A stretch of 64,000 bases of DNA from Ficedula albicollis (GCF_000247815.1 NC_021673.1:46622081-46686080), one strand, 5' to 3'. Counted from the stretch's first letter, positions 24,901 through 39,238 are shown. Notes: generated from the sequence alone by a model not told the origin. Numbers and translations are program-made.

Positions 24901-27900
24901 ATGTTCTATTCTAGCAATTAGAACAGTTTCAGTATGAAAGCAATGTACCACTGCCAGTTTGAGGTAAGTGTAAAGTCACAAAAGTGCAAAGTACTGTACA
25001 CAAAATTAAATTATATCCATCATTCTGTCATAGGGAAAAGGCTTCTTCAGACACACTTGTGTGATCTTACTGAAAGAAGTTCATTTTGTCAGTTCTGGTT
25101 TTGGCACAACCAGATCTATCTAGTGGACAGATAAATGAAATCTGAGGTTTTCCACTGCTTTGAAGAATGGTGTGGGGTTTTTATTTGTTTTGTTTTAAGT
25201 GTCTTCAATAGTTGTCATAGCTGCCATGCAGGCAGATATTTTTGTCTTCTAAGTTATTTTCAGGAAAACTGTGTACTGAATAGATATGTTTAAACCATCT
25301 GTGGACAATTAAACTTGAAAATAATTTCCTCTTTAAAGCAGAAATGGAATTACATCACAATGGAGAAACTGAAATTATTTACATTATTTAAAGCCTTTTG
25401 AAATTCCCAATTTTTACACAAATATAAAGCAGAAGTCTATATTACTTGGGACTTTTCCTGTGATACTTTTCCTCTTCCACCTAAATATTTTTTATTTTTC
25501 AGATTTTAGCCAAAAATAATGTTTAGATGTAGTCTTTTTAGGATGATATTTTCTTTTGCTATTCAGGTCTAATTTTATAATATTGTTTAGCTTAGCTTTT
25601 CCAAACACTTCAATTTACATTTTAATGTGCATTTCTTATTCAGTAACTCATTTCTATAGTAAAATTTCTTTTGAAGTCTTTATATATGGATTTTCCAACA
25701 TCTTAAGGCACTGTATATTCAGGTGAGTGTTTGTGTTCTCATACAAGTTATTTAGACAAGTTACCACTCCTCATCTGGTAAGTTTTTCATGTGGCGTTTG
25801 ATCAATGCCTTGTATATCTGATAGGGTAACTAATTTTGTGTATAGTTGTACGCATGATTTTTTACATTTTATAGCAATGTATCTGCATGTAGTCAGTTTT
25901 TGTTAGTCAGCTGATGGGGGAACCTGTTTGAGGTGCAGCTGAAACCTCCAGCTGAGGGACAGTGGTTGTTTAAACTGCCGTGACAGAAACGTAGATGTCT
26001 ACCTGATGTTGCTGGTTTTTTAAGAAAACACATTTTATAAATGTAGTCCAAAGTTGTCTATCCATGCCTTAAAAAAAAATTTTCAATTTAGTTTAAGCTT
26101 TTTTCTAATTGAACCAAGATTGTATTTACATAAGATGGGTTTATGAAGACAAATCTGTCAACAAATATGTGTGTTTGAGGACATGTCATGGGTTTCCATG
26201 AGCTTTAAGCAAATCAGTTTTACTTTTCTCTTAAAGAGGCCCTAACTTGATAAACAACAGGAGGTTTTGTTTTATAAATAGGGTTTTAAATGTTTCCATA
26301 GATCTCTATGTTATTAGAAGAAGCTGTTCCTTCGTTTTGGTTGAGGAAAACTTTGTGTGTTTCCTTTTGAATTTTTGAGATTAATGGGAGAAGAAGTAGG
26401 ATATTTATATAAAGTCTTGTGACTTTTAAGAGAATGGAAAAACTGGGAAGATTTTTTCTGCTCTACCACCCACTTTTGAAAAAGGAAAAGAAACTTCTTG
26501 TTCACCTGCATCCATTCAGTTTCAACTTGTCTAGTCTTTCTTGAGGGACATTCTTTCCTTACTTACCATATTTCAGATTGCTTACTCAAAAATCTCTTAT
26601 CCCTATTCCAGTGAGTCTTGGAAAAAATCCAGTAAAGTGTTGGTAGTGGATTTATTCACACTTTAAAAGATCATATTTCCTAGCTAACCTACAAATATTG
26701 TGACATAATGTTTTTAGCCGATGATGCAGCCATGAAATACAACTTATTTCCCTGGATGACAGCAGAACTAATGCTACTATATGTATTATATAAAGATTGA
26801 AAAAAACAGTAAAATTACCCATGATGGCTGAACAGGCTTTCTAATATGTATTTTTGCTGAATAAGCACAGATGGATATCATATATTTTGATCCCATCATT
26901 CAACTCAGAATGACATGAATTGTGGATTTATGCTCTTATTTATCTTATTAGAAGAAGAAAGCATAAACTGTTACTTACTATGCATTTTCTTCAGAAATTA
27001 CATTGAATGTTATTAAGAGATCGTGTGGTTCAAACAGCAACACTAGAAGATGAATTTAAAGGTAGCATTTTGTCTATACTGTGAGGAAAAGTCATAAGCA
27101 AGATTAGGAAAAGGCAGATAGAATACCCAAAGGAACAGATTATCAAGGCAGGTTTACATGTTTAGGCAGAAGACATAGGAAGAACAGCATTGCTTACAGG
27201 ATTTTGCTTGCCTAGGCTATGGGTCAGGCAGTCACTGAGACCAAGTCTGTGCTTGGGGTCAGACTGGATGCAGAGACACCCGGTCTGGGCTGAGTGCAAG
27301 AACTGGCTGGCGGGCTCTGTTATGCACTCTGAAAGAAAACCTGTTTTCATGAAAGGTGTGCATGCAGTCCTGTACAGCATGCAGTGCTACAGTAACACAT
27401 CCAGAAAGTTTAAAATGACAACTCCTGGCAGTAACTTCCTAATTTGATTTCATGGACCTGCCCAGTGGGGGTGCTCCTTGTGACATCCAGGATCCCAGGA
27501 TGAATCCAATTCAGTGCAGTATTCTGGCAGCCAAATTGTGCAAAATATTTGAACTCTATATGCCCTGAAATTGCTTGTCTTGAAAATTTAACTACATATG
27601 CCGCTCATTTCTGGTATTTACTTGCTGCAGCTTCTCTCCAGTTCCTGCATAATTTGTTGACAGTCCAGTTCCAGAGAGTCCTCCAGCTATCCCAACAGAG
27701 CTGCATTTACTTGACATAGATCTGGATACATAGGTCCAGGCTTCCCTTTTTCTGGCCTACTTCTAAAATCCCCCTCTCTAAAAGCAGAGTCTTCATTAAG
27801 GCTAGTCAGTTCTCTCTTTCTAAAATGTTGATGAACAAAAGCAAAGGACAAGCTAGTTTGAACAGAGGAGAGTGAAAATTTTGAGCATGTCTCATCTATT

Positions 27901-28570
27901 TACTGGTAGGAACTGCATATTGATTCCATCTGGAAAAGTGTGCATTCCTGTAATGAAATACATTGGGCATCCCTACATCTGTTTGATATGCTGTCTCTCT
28001 GAAGCAGAAGTCTTTCTTCACATAAACTGTATTGAACGTGCCATGATACCACTGTTCTATAGGATATCTATTACAATCTTGTATCCTATATGGAAGCAGT
28101 GACCTGTGCTGACTTCGTTGCAGAGTATATTGTCTTAGAAAATGCTGTGGATATTATTTAGTTGTTTCAAGCTACTGTTAAATTTTATCATCCTTAATGT
28201 TTGTCTTTTCACTTGGGATAACATGGAGGGGAGGAGCAAAGGAACATGAGTCCTTCATTGCAAACTCCTCTTTTCTCCCCACCCCCATTATCTTGTCAAG
28301 CTGAATTTCTTTGCCTGAACTTGCTTTCTAGAATCAGCAGTCTGGGCATAAGCAGGCTGAAAAGAAATATAGATGTGTAGTGAGATGTAGGTGCATAGTG
28401 GTGCTGCCCAGGGCACATAAGAAGTGACACATGAAGCACAGCCTGAGGCAGGATGGTGAAGGCTCCTTGTGTTGAAGCAAGTTGGTAAACCTACTGTGAA
28501 CCTGTAAGTACATTAATGCCTGAAAAAAACCTGTGCCCAGCAAAGCAGGCATGGTAGAGAGAAAGGAAAA

Positions 28571-29190
28571 GGTACTGTCATGGTTTAGCCATGGCTGGTG
28601 ACTGAGCACCACACAGCCACTCAATCCGCTCTCCCCCAGTGAGAGGAGAGAATTGTAGGCATTAAAAAGTGAGAAAAAATTTGTGGGTTGGCATGAAAGT
28701 AGTTTAATAATTTAAAAGATATCATAAGAAGAATTTTAAAAATTCTAAGGAAAAAGGAGAAAAATACCCAAACAAACAAACCAGGGAGAAAGAAAAATAA
28801 ATGCAAGAAGAACAAGTGAAATGAAACAATGAAAAGAAGAACAAGTGAAAACAACTGCTCGACATCAACTAAACAATGCCCAGAAAATCCAGGAGCAGCG
28901 TCCACCCTGCCGACCTCTCCTCAGTTCTGTCACTGAGCATGATGCCATATGGTGTGGAATATCCCTCTAGTCAGCTTTGTCCCCTCCCAACTTCTGTGCA
29001 CCTCCAACCTGTTTGTTAATGGGTGGGATGAGGAGTAGAAAAGCTCTCGACTCTGGTAAGTGCTGCTTGGCAATAACCAAAAAATCTCTGTGTTATCAAC
29101 ACTGTATTCAGCACAAAACCAAACCAGAGCCCTATGTGGGCTAATATGAAGAAATTTAAGTCTCTCCACGCCAAAACCAAGTACAGGTAC
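28571..29190 (-). mobile_element. Solo LTR of an avian ERVL-type endogenous retrovirus, with 5-bp TSD
   Basis: The LTR itself is 28576-29185 (610 bp). It begins TGTCATGGTTTAGCC and ends CCAAAACCAAGTACA, and is flanked on both sides by GGTAC (28571-28575 and 29186-29190), a perfect 5-bp target-site duplication. Internal landmarks known from this common avian LTR family are present in antisense order: ACTGAGCACCACACAGCCAC, CATGATGCCATATGGTGTGG, GAATATCCCTCTAGTCAGC, GTCCCCTCCCAACTTCTG and CTGTGTTATCAACACTGTAT. In the family the TATA box reads on the other strand, so this copy is antisense to the host gene, and its TATA region looks degraded. No gag, pol or env sequence adjoins it, so it is a solo LTR left by LTR-LTR recombination. 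A 5-bp duplication fits ERVL. The family label is from recognition. Confidence 0.9.
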
Positions 29191-32100
29191 TAAATTAGTG
29201 CTTGCATACAAAGTTTCTCCTGCTATTCTGTTGCACATCCTCACAAGGCACACACTTAAATCCTGGCTGTCTAAATCACCCTTTTATATGGCCATCTCTC
29301 TCACTGTAGTTTTATCAATGTTCTTAACTTCTTATTCACTTGGGAAGAAATTGGTTGCCCTCAAACAAACCAGTGTCCAGATTCTCAATTAAAGCATCGG
29401 TTTAGCAGCAGGATTCATTTCAGCTTGTTGCTGGGGACGGCAGTATAATTCATGGTTTTTGTTTTACAACTGGGTGGTTTGGACCAAGACAGCCTATTAG
29501 GCCAAACCATTCTGTGTGATCTCCTTCCAGAGTTTATGTGGAAGTTTTGCCAGGAGTCTGAGCCAGTCTGTTGACATACAGACACAGACTTCACTACTCC
29601 TAGAAACAGGTACCTGCATAAAAAAGGTATGGGTTATCCACAACACAGTGTCATTAGACCCATGTTCCCATTGTGTGGCTCCTGTTGAAACAGGGGAAAG
29701 AGGTATGGAGCACAGAAATCAAATGCACACAGGCTTGCAGTTCTTTCATAGCCAAGACTGCCTCTTACAGTTCTTGTACAGAGCCTCTTGGTTAAGTAAG
29801 CTGAGCTCTAGTACCATCTGACCTAACTCAGTGTAGTCTTTTGAAGTCAAGATAGTTGGGATCAGGTAGCTGTGCTGACAGAAAGTGAAGACTCTGTTGA
29901 CTAGGTTGTACTAAAATTAAATATTAGGGAGGGGTTTTCTGGTATAGCTAGCATATAGCCAATGACAGCACGGTCACAATGTGATGGGTTCCAGCTCAAA
30001 GATCCTAGCAGTAAGGTTGAAAATCATGGATAGGTCAGAGTAGAAAAAGCATACCATGCAAACAATACAAGACATATATCTGAGCCAGTTAACAAGAAGG
30101 ATAGTATAATCTGAAGTGAATAGTTAGTGGTTAGATTTTAGAGATTTAATCAGGTGTGTCATTATTGGTATGGTCATATGATAGCAAATAAAGGGGGTCT
30201 GCTGGTCAAAGTTATCCAAACACTTATTTGGAAAATAGTTGACGTAACAGAGTAGGCTTAAGGCAAATGTAATTTAGGGCTACAAAATATAATCTGGTTC
30301 ATAAGGGCTAAGCCAGATTTGCTATCATGTAACATCTTGTTAACCTCTGATTAAGACCTCTGTTTAAGCCCTTTGATCATTTAAGTGCAAATACACAAAG
30401 GCCACCTTGGACAATTGCAATTACGTTTCTGTTGTAAACATAATTGGTGAATAACACAGGATGTTACAGGAAACAGTAGCATAGATTCAATTCTGTTGTA
30501 ATAACCAGCAGCAAATTCCACTTAGGGAATACTCTAGCCTTTGCTCTTGTTCTTTGGTGCAGTTGTAGCAATAGTAAAAGACACTTAAAAATCCAAGTAC
30601 TTCTACTCTGTGTTTTCATTTTATGACAGAGTGATGTTAATAGACCAATAGGAATAGGAATAAATTTTTAATGTCTTTTCTTGCAGAGCATGACTTTTCA
30701 GTAGAGAATTGTATAGGGCTTTTACCCTTATCCTTTGATGAGTATATGTGCGAACAGTAATCAACCATGGTTTGTTTCTGCAAGTTAGAACTGAAAACTT
30801 CAGAGAATTTTCTGAAGCCAAGGTTCATTGGTTCTCATCACTCCCAGCCCAGGGCCTCTTGAAGGCCAGGCTAGAGCAAGTAGTGCTGGTAATGTCATTC
30901 AAAGCTGTTGAATGCTGTCAGTTTGTGACAAGTTTAGGGCTGTATCTGCATTCTGAGACTGTTCACATCTGGTCTGTATGGGTTTTGTTAAAAAGACAGT
31001 GCTCTTAAATTTGAATATGGTCTCTCAAGGATTTTGGTAGAAGGGAACACTGATGTCAAAGCAGAAGCATGTTAAGATATTTGAAGGAGATAAACAGGGT
31101 TTAATCTTGTGTGACAGGAAGTCTGTTATTAAAATAGAAATCTCTTTAGAAGAGTTTCTAGTTCTAAATTAAGCCCAGGATATAAATTCCTCTGTATTTT
31201 ATCACATGGTAATTGTTGAAGACATGATCTTTTAGAGTAGTAAGTCAAAAGTCTTTACTGAATCTTTACTGACTTCAAATCTTGCTGAATGCACATCATT
31301 CCTAATTTTATAAAAATAACAGATTTAATTTGGTAAGGAACTTTGCCTAGCTTTTGCCATTAATTTGAGGACCTCGTGCAGTCTTTGTTTTTCCAGAAAT
31401 TATACACTATATATTAACTTATGATGTGCAAGCAGAAGTTCTTCCATGTAGCTGTGAAGCAGCAACTGATGATACCTCAGACTGGCTTTAAAGGAGGTTT
31501 CAAAGGCTGTTGTATCTCAGAGAGTAAAGTGTCCTGTAAGATATTCTTGTTCTGCATGCAGATCATTAAAACCTGCTGTTCAGAAAATCTTCTAAGCATC
31601 ATCTACCTTCTGTCTGACAAAACCAAGGGACCTTATTTTAGTTGACACCTTGTAGGAATGAAATAGGGTGTACTGGGTTTTGGCTTGAAGTATAGCATGC
31701 TGTAGAATTATCGTGCTTTATAAACAAGCTCTAATGTATTTCTGACATGTGGGGAGACATCTAACTGAAAAGTTGCTATAGAGTTTGCTTAATAACAGCA
31801 ATGATAGTCAATCCAGACAACATGATTTTATCTTACTGCAGTCTTGGTTTATTTAATAATGAAAATAATGCAAGTTAGGTGTTTAATATATGCATAGTTG
31901 GTGACCGAAGTATTTTAAATGTATACCCTGGCAAGCCGCTGTATTAGCTCCACCTCTATTCCTCCCAAGGTTTTCCAACTAAAAGGGTCATTTGAGTGTG
32001 TGAATCTGCTTCAGGCAAACCAGGGTGCCAGCAGCATGGTATCCAAATAAATCAAAATTGGCTGTTCACATAAGACACTCTTAATGTCTTATCAACTTTG

Positions 32101-32735
32101 TGAATAGATCCCTTGAATGTTATTACAGTCCATAGTTATGTAGTATTCACTCATAAAAATTGTAGAAAAAAATTGTTATTAATTCTGATATAACTAGAAA
32201 GCATTTGAATGTTCTTATAACTGTTTTCCAAGGGAAGTTACTTTCTGATCTTCCGTTCCATCCCTGTTGAACAAGTTCATGTTTTTGTTCAATGAATTGT
32301 ATGCCTAGGAATGAGGACTATCTTGGTAAGTCTTGACTAGAGCAAACCCCCTGCCTTCAGAACTTTGAGGCTATGTACCCATATGTGCTGTGAACTGAGT
32401 TTCAAACATCTTGGCTATCTTTTCTGAATGAATTATAGAATGGTTCAGTCAATCACACATAAACCTGAGTTCAGTTGAAATTTGTGACAAATTTCTTTTT
32501 TTTCTTTTTTCCTTTTTTTTAATTTTATTTTTTCATTTTGAAAAGCAGCAACAAATCAGGAATTCTCAAGGTATCAGTGATTATGATTTCAGAAATACTC
32601 TTCCTCTGTGTATGTCATTCTAATCATGACTTTTCACAGAGAACAACCACAGTCTAGCCTAGTTGAACTAATCTGTCATGAGCTATTATTTTTATATTGT
32701 CCAGTCAAGCATATTCAACAGTACATGATTTTATT

Positions 32736-32787
32736 ATTTCTAAATTGTTCATTTTTACTGTTCATTTCTAAATTGTGCATTTTTACT
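32736..32787. repeat. Short tandem duplication, period 28 bp
   Basis: ATTTCTAAATTGTTCATTTT at 32736 recurs at 32764 with one difference (TTC versus TGC). The 24-bp units are separated by 4 bp. Confidence 0.9.
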
Positions 32788-35700
32788 ATCCTTTATTACA
32801 CTCAGATACTTTTTCTTGTGAGAGAATCCACCTGGTTTTCTATCTTTTAGTTCGTTAATCTATACGCCTGCTGGTCTTAATCAACTACATGTTTGATCCA
32901 TTGATTAAATTATAGAAGAAAGCAGATTTCTGTGTTGATGGGATACTCTTAGGTTCAGAAGAGTTTGACTCCCTGGGTAGTCTCCAGTTGTGCAGTGTTT
33001 TTTCACAAGAGAAAGTTGTGACCTCTAAACTGCCTTCTAACAATGACAGCTAAGCACTGCTAGTCCAGGAAAAAGTAGAGTTATGTTGTACTTTGACTTC
33101 AAGCAGAACCATATTGTTTCTGAGAATGTCAAGTCTTTATTCCTCTCAGGCAGTCACACAGAACTTCCCAGTCTACTTTCAACCTAGCTGTAGTGAAGGT
33201 GGTAACTGACTTTTCTGCCCTGGTTGTCATAATCCTTTCCACATCCCTTTTCTTGTGTGTGAGGGAAGGACTGCCTGCCATTGGTGAGTGCCCTACATTC
33301 CGTGCATGTAAAAAAAGCTGAGCCATTCTTCCCAAAAAGGGAAGCTCTGGAGAGCCTTGACCACTTCAATGACATGACAATGAATGACAAATTCAAATGA
33401 GATTTTTGTCCCTTAAACCTAGTGATTCTTTCTTCAGTCATAAGATGTCAAGTCATTCTACCAGTGCTAGGAATAGATTAGCCAGTATTCATGAAATTTT
33501 CTTCTTTAGCTATTTCTCTTTAAGATCAGAATACAAAAAAATTTTCAGGGCAGTAGTCATGCAATTGATCTGCTCCACAGCCGAATCATTGTTTTCCTAC
33601 TTGATGTAACATTCATAACTCACCAAATTTTGAAAACATTGGTGATCTAATTTTCTATCTTACATTACCTCAATATTATTACAGTACTAACACAAGTAGT
33701 TCCTAAAACATAAACAGTAACAAATAAGGAACAAAAATAGCATTAAAAGCAATGAGCCTTTTTTTTAAAATGCCATTACCCTAAAAATACCATTTGCTTT
33801 ATGCCACCTGTTTTCAGTTCCTCAAAACAGGAAAACTTAAGTAGTAATGCTGTGATGCAAAGAATGCAAATTGAGTCCCAGATTTATGCAGCTAAATAAG
33901 GTTTTATGAAAAATCTTTATGTCATCGTGTGATATCTTAAGTGCTCAGGCACTCATTCCTGCGTGAAAGGGTCTGTACAGTCCTGTGTTTCTTCTTAGCA
34001 ATGTTTTTGAGTTTCAGTATTAAAATTTAAAAGGTTATAAAATACGGTTTCTATTTAATCTGGCAATATTGTTGGTCCACTCTGTAAGTAAAAGAAGGAA
34101 GAAAAGTCTAATGCATGTACATTTGGTAATATCCCTGGGGAGTCAGTTGTGTAGGTGTGATACTAATGGGAAAAATGGCTCTCCTGAGAGCAATGTGTAG
34201 AGAGGAACAAAGAGAAAGCTTTTTGCTGGCTGGACTGAGGGTTTTGCTGCTGGCTGCTTGGCTGCATGGTAGCATTATTCAGAGGAAGTGCACCTGCTCT
34301 AACATTTTCTTCAGCTGGAAGCAGACAGATCTGTTGAATGCTCTAATTGCTGGTAGGCATGAAAGGATTGCCTAGAAGATTGCTTCCAAGGCTGTCCTTT
34401 GATGTTTCATATGATTTGAAAGTGAAGATTTATTTTCCTTTATTCATCTTACTAATAGGTGAGAATAAAAAATCAGCTTTCATTCCAGAAGGTATCATGG
34501 CACATTCAGTCCGATTAGCTGTATCATGGGCCAAAAGACTCCTTTTATCTTTTGAAAGGTGTATAAAACACAAGCATAGTCATCACAGTCCACATATATA
34601 AAACACTATTAGCTGCATGTTCAGTTCTTTGCAGGGGTCTCTGGGCAGGAGAAATACTCTGCTGTGAACACTAGATTTGTCAAGTGCTGTAAATCCATGG
34701 CTAGAAATTTTGGATACAATCCTTTTAATCCGTATGATACATCTTGAGCCTCAGTTGGAAGAGGTTCTTTGTTTAATTCCAGTTATGTTAATTTATAAAC
34801 ACAATAATTCTAATACAAAATGCAAGTTTTGCCTTATTTTTCAGCAAAATTTGAATAGCAGAGAACTGCAGTGATAGTTTGTATGTCCTTCTTTCACAGC
34901 TAAATACAAGGCTTGACTAATGCCCTAAGAAGTCTTGTACTAAATTCAGACTCTAACTAAAGCTATCAACAGTAATGTGTGATATATTTTGTTTGCAGAA
35001 ATACATAAATTAATAGAGTAACTAAAAATCTCTGTAATAAGTTAAATTATAAGGTTTTGTTTAATTCTCTTACTAGGAAATATCTACCTGAAAGGAATTT
35101 TGGTGCATTACTTTCACCCATGTCTCCAACAACTTTCTCTCGAGAGGGTGAGCTATTGCCAACATACTTGGAAGCACCAGAATACTTCAATATAGGTTGC
35201 TTGTCCAAGTAGAACAACCTTCCTCAATTGGACTTGGTTTACGTCTCCCTTATGATACAGATTTTGTATTCAGATCCATCACTTGCAAAGTTCAGGAGTA
35301 CATGAAGTGTGTCTTTTCGATCGGAGCCTATTTCACTTTCCAATCAAGAGTTGAGAATTTTTGCGTAAGAAACATATGTCTGTTGTATATTACTCTGAAA
35401 TTTAAAGCTACGTATTGGTTTAGGCTTTACTTAGGAAATGTAATTGTTGTTCTTTAAGCAGTTGTAAAATTAGAGAGAAAACCTTCAAGTTTTCTTCTGA
35501 AACTTAGAGATCTGTATGTGATTTTTGTATTATGATTTACTGAATTATGAATTCAATTTCCTTTTTATAAAATTATATACTTTTTTTTCCCAAACTATCT
35601 GTTTTGCAATTCCATTTTTTGAATGCTGAAACATGTAATGTTGATCTTTATAGCTGCCTTTTGAGCAAACTCGTTATAGTACCAGTGGTAAAGGCCGTTA

Positions 35701-38412
35701 GACTACTGTAAGTTACACCAGCTTCCCAAATTTGTCTTCTGAGCACAAAGTGTGTGTACTTTGTCTTGTGGTATAAGCAAGGAGTATATTTACATGTCTA
35801 CAACTGTGGACTCCAATTTCATTTTGTTGTGACATGATGAAGTATTTTAAAGAGTATGTCTGGAACTTTCTTTACTTGGCCAAGAGGTCAGTCTGTTGCT
35901 TTTTATCTGTGGAACCGAGTGTTTATCAGATTTTTGTATGAATCATGCAGTGCATTAGGTGCACCAGTGTTTTATTCTAGACATCTGTATAATAAAGTTT
36001 GGATGTGCTAAATTTTTCCAAAAGTATTTTAAGTCCAAGAAATTTTTTCCCCACAACATTTTCAAATTTGGCTGCGTATCTTTGTGCATATAGCTCTGTA
36101 TGAGCATGCATCTACCTAAATGAAATTCCTTAGTTCTGATGTTTTAGTTAACTAGGTAAACATTAATATCTCAGGTGTTTGGAGGCAGCGATGCTAATAC
36201 ACATACCCTTAGGATGTAAGCACTTCAAGAAAATAAAATCTAGGTGATTATATTAATAATGTCTCAATGGATGGGGAGAAAGCTGAGTGCTTGGTTCACC
36301 TCCTTATTCACCAAACAACAGAAATTAGTCAGTTCTGAGACTCAGGCTGGTACAGCCGAGGAATAATCAAGTGTTTCTGTTCAAAGCTGAAAACAAAAGA
36401 ATTGCAGATCACAGTCATGGGTCCTGGTGATTTGCATACTACTAGTCGTTCCCTGTTGTTCATGCCCTAATGCTGTAAGTGACTACCGCCTAAAAAATTC
36501 TTGATGATGACCCATACAGTGCAACGCCTGCAATGCCTGCTTCTGAAAGTAGCCTTCTCAGCATTCATCTCCAAGACACTGTCCTAAGGGTGTCCCAAGG
36601 GTTATTTGTAAGCCATCTGGAAGGAATGGGATGACTCCTTCATTTTGATGTGGCTGTGGGTTTTGTGGCCATATACAGGGAGAAACAACGTGTACTTGGT
36701 CATATCCCTGCAGGCAATTTTTCAGACTTCACTTTTGTAGGGATCAAGTCTTAGTGGACTGTTTCCTTAGGTATATTCTGATTTAATCTGTTGAAAATAG
36801 TCATACACTAATCACAAGTTTTATGTTGGGTAGACATGCAATTATGTCTGTCTTTTTCTTCTTGGTGGGTATTGTTGACATCACTTACATGTGTTAGTGT
36901 CAGATGCGCGCTATCTGACTTTTCTATGAGGTGCTCAGAACTGCAGCAGAAATTTTTCTCTAAAAAAGAAGGTAATCAAATGTGTGAGATTAGAATTATT
37001 TCATTTTGAGAGCTTGTTTTATTTAGACAAAACCCCAGGAAATTCAAAGCTTGTCCTGAGTTGTCATCCATCAATAAACTGTTGTGAAAGAATAATGCTA
37101 GTAATCATAAAACCCCAGAAGGTGTGATATAGAAGCACAGTAAGTGTCTTAATGATCCAGGACTATAACTCTGTTCTAAATAAAATGTATTTAATTTCCT
37201 GAGGAAAGTATTAACAGTGAGGAATACAAGAAGAAAATTTTGTGGGAAGTTTAGTTAATTGATGGAGTATCTTTCAAAGCTAAAATAGTTCAAATCCCCA
37301 AAGTTTTGACTGCTCTCAAAAGCTGAATGGTGAAAGCACATAATGTATTCTACAGTGTTTCATATTAATCGTGTGTTGGTGTTTGTAGGAATATGTACAA
37401 CAACTTTTAAAAAGAAAACTTATAAGAGAATACTTTTTACTTCATTGAAATCAGTGAAATATTTGTCATTTTTTGACAGTTGTGAGGACTAGAAGTTAAT
37501 ATACTGATACACTCCAGTGTTACTACATATGTGCAGCCAAGTGACTGCATAGCAAATTGCAAGTTTAAAAGGTGGTTTGCAAAGATATTATGGTTTTGTT
37601 AAACAAAGTATGTTCCATCCCTTATGAAAATCTGAAAGAAATAGATTAAGAATCAAATATAATGAACTCAGTCACTTTGTATTTGAAAGTAAGAAAGACT
37701 CTGAATTGAATCTATATTGCCTTGAATTGGGTTATGTTTTTCTGCTGTGTCAATTGATTTGCAGTTAGGCAAGCTACAGTGGCTGATGTTATTGAATTCT
37801 AAAGGAGCTTTAAAAAATCCGTTCAAAACAAGAAGATTTTTTCAGGGAAGTTTTTACTACCACCAGTAAAACAAATCTTAGTAACATTTTAATATAGTAT
37901 GCAGCATTTAATTTATAATGCTCTTCTGAATATATTTTTTGTTCAGCATAGCTCTGTTTGATTCTCTAATTAAAGCATGTGGTTAAGGTTCTTATTGACA
38001 GACCAGTAAAGACACTTTTGGCTCAGTTAAGAAGCTCTAGGTTCCACCTTGAAGTGTCACTTTGTAACAGCCTGTAGAAATTGCTAAATTCTTGTAACAA
38101 GGAATGTTGTGAGAGAGACTTGCGAGCATGCTACAGAAAAGTTTAGGATTCAAAGTAGATTTTAGTTTAATGAATGCATGCAGTTAGCAAATTTGATTGT
38201 ATCAGTTTAACTCTCTTTATGAGCTGGTCTAAACAGAATAGGAGAGGAGGTAATTATAGTAATGGAGAAAAAAGGAAATGTAATAAATATTCATAAAGTA
38301 TGTAAAATTTGTTTTTATCGTATCTCTTTTATCTAGGTCACCTTCCACACTGTTCTTTTTCTGATAGCCTATTTATTTTTTCTCTTGTGTTTTTGTCTCA
38401 CTTTCTATATAG

Positions 38413-38579
38413 GACTGGCTCATCACGTCTGTAATCTCCTAACAGAAGCTGTGGCCCTGTACTTGGAGGCAGATGATAAAAGGAGCACCAAGACAGTAAA
38501 TGTGCTGCTTCTGTCCTTACTTGACATTTTGCAATACATGCTGACATATACAGCAAACATTGTGCGCCAGACTTTGCAG
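38413..38579 (+). CDS. ULK4: ULK4 internal exon B (HEAT/ARM-repeat region)
   Basis: This 167-nt exon consists of GA (completing the split glycine codon) plus 55 codons. The acceptor is TATATAG and the donor is CAG/GTATGG. The peptide starts LAHHVCNLLTEA, passes an acidic/basic loop (EADDKRSTK) and then runs into a leucine-rich helix, LLLSLLDILQYM, ending in RQTLQ. The helix-loop-helix character with leucines at helical spacing fits a HEAT/ARM repeat. This segment, especially the GLAHHVCNLLTEA start and the LLDIL..MLTYT core, is the part I recognise most clearly as ULK4. It ends in phase 0, matching the next exon. The bases after the donor run to a stop at about 38613, as expected of intron read-through. 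Confidence 0.85.
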
Positions 38580-39137
38580 GTATGGGATTTATTCATGGGG
38601 TCTCTACTGTTTTAAACAATACTTCAGATAACTTCCTGTTACCCTTAATAACAAGACTCCCACTATTCTGATTTTATGGAAATCTTAGTGTGGTGAAAAC
38701 TCAATTTGTCTTCCAAATTTCTGTTTGAACCACTGCAAGTGTCATGGCATTGATGGGATTCCTCCTCCAACAAAGACATCCTCCTCCTTAAAAATGGAGC
38801 ACAAAATACAATTCAAAGAAATTTCACATAACCCTCTTAGTAACATATGAAGGAAAAGCATTCATCATTTTTTTAGTCAAGATGTGAATCTAGCAAATAC
38901 TGCTTTTCTTTTTAGATGATCTGCCAAAGTTTTAAGTCACTCAGGTGGAAGTGACTTCTGTATTTACACTGCAAACCACACATACTCGTCATGTTAGGTT
39001 TTTTAATGTTCTCGGGATTATTCACTGAAGAACAGATATTTGTTAGGTGAAATACATCTAAAGGACAAAGATTCAAAAGATTGCAGATAGGTTGTAATAT
39101 CTTTCAGGACATGGCTTCTATAATCTCCAAAGGCCCT

Positions 39138-39238
39138 CCTCTGTTGGTTGGTTGTTTTTTTTGTTTTGGTTCTGTGTTTTTGGTTTGTATGGTTTTGTGG
39201 TGGGGTTATTGGTTTTTTGGGGTTTTGGGGGTGGTTTT
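39138..39238. repeat. G/T-rich strand-asymmetric low-complexity tract
   Basis: About 100 bases of T runs broken by GG, GGG and GGGGG blocks, nearly free of C and A. One stretch has several G runs spaced by T (GGGG-TTTT-GGGGG-T-GG). Confidence 0.85.

Larger units (their letters stand above)
16111..38412 (+). other. ULK4: ULK4 intron of about 22.3 kb
   Basis: This intron is bounded by GTATGT at 16111 and TATATAG at 38412. It contains CR1 fragments (about 16.69 and 18.58-18.95 kb), a solo LTR at 28576-29185, tandem duplications at 16599, 21180 and 32736, and an imperfect AT-rich inverted repeat at 21870-21920. The rest is AT-rich sequence in which I see no gene. The flanking exons join in frame across a split glycine codon, which argues against a missing constitutive exon of a length that would break the frame. 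Confidence 0.75.

Noticed and set aside
28621..29253. Minus-strand open frames of 94 and 107 codons
   Set aside because: They lie within or across the end of the solo LTR, and LTRs do not encode proteins in such frames.
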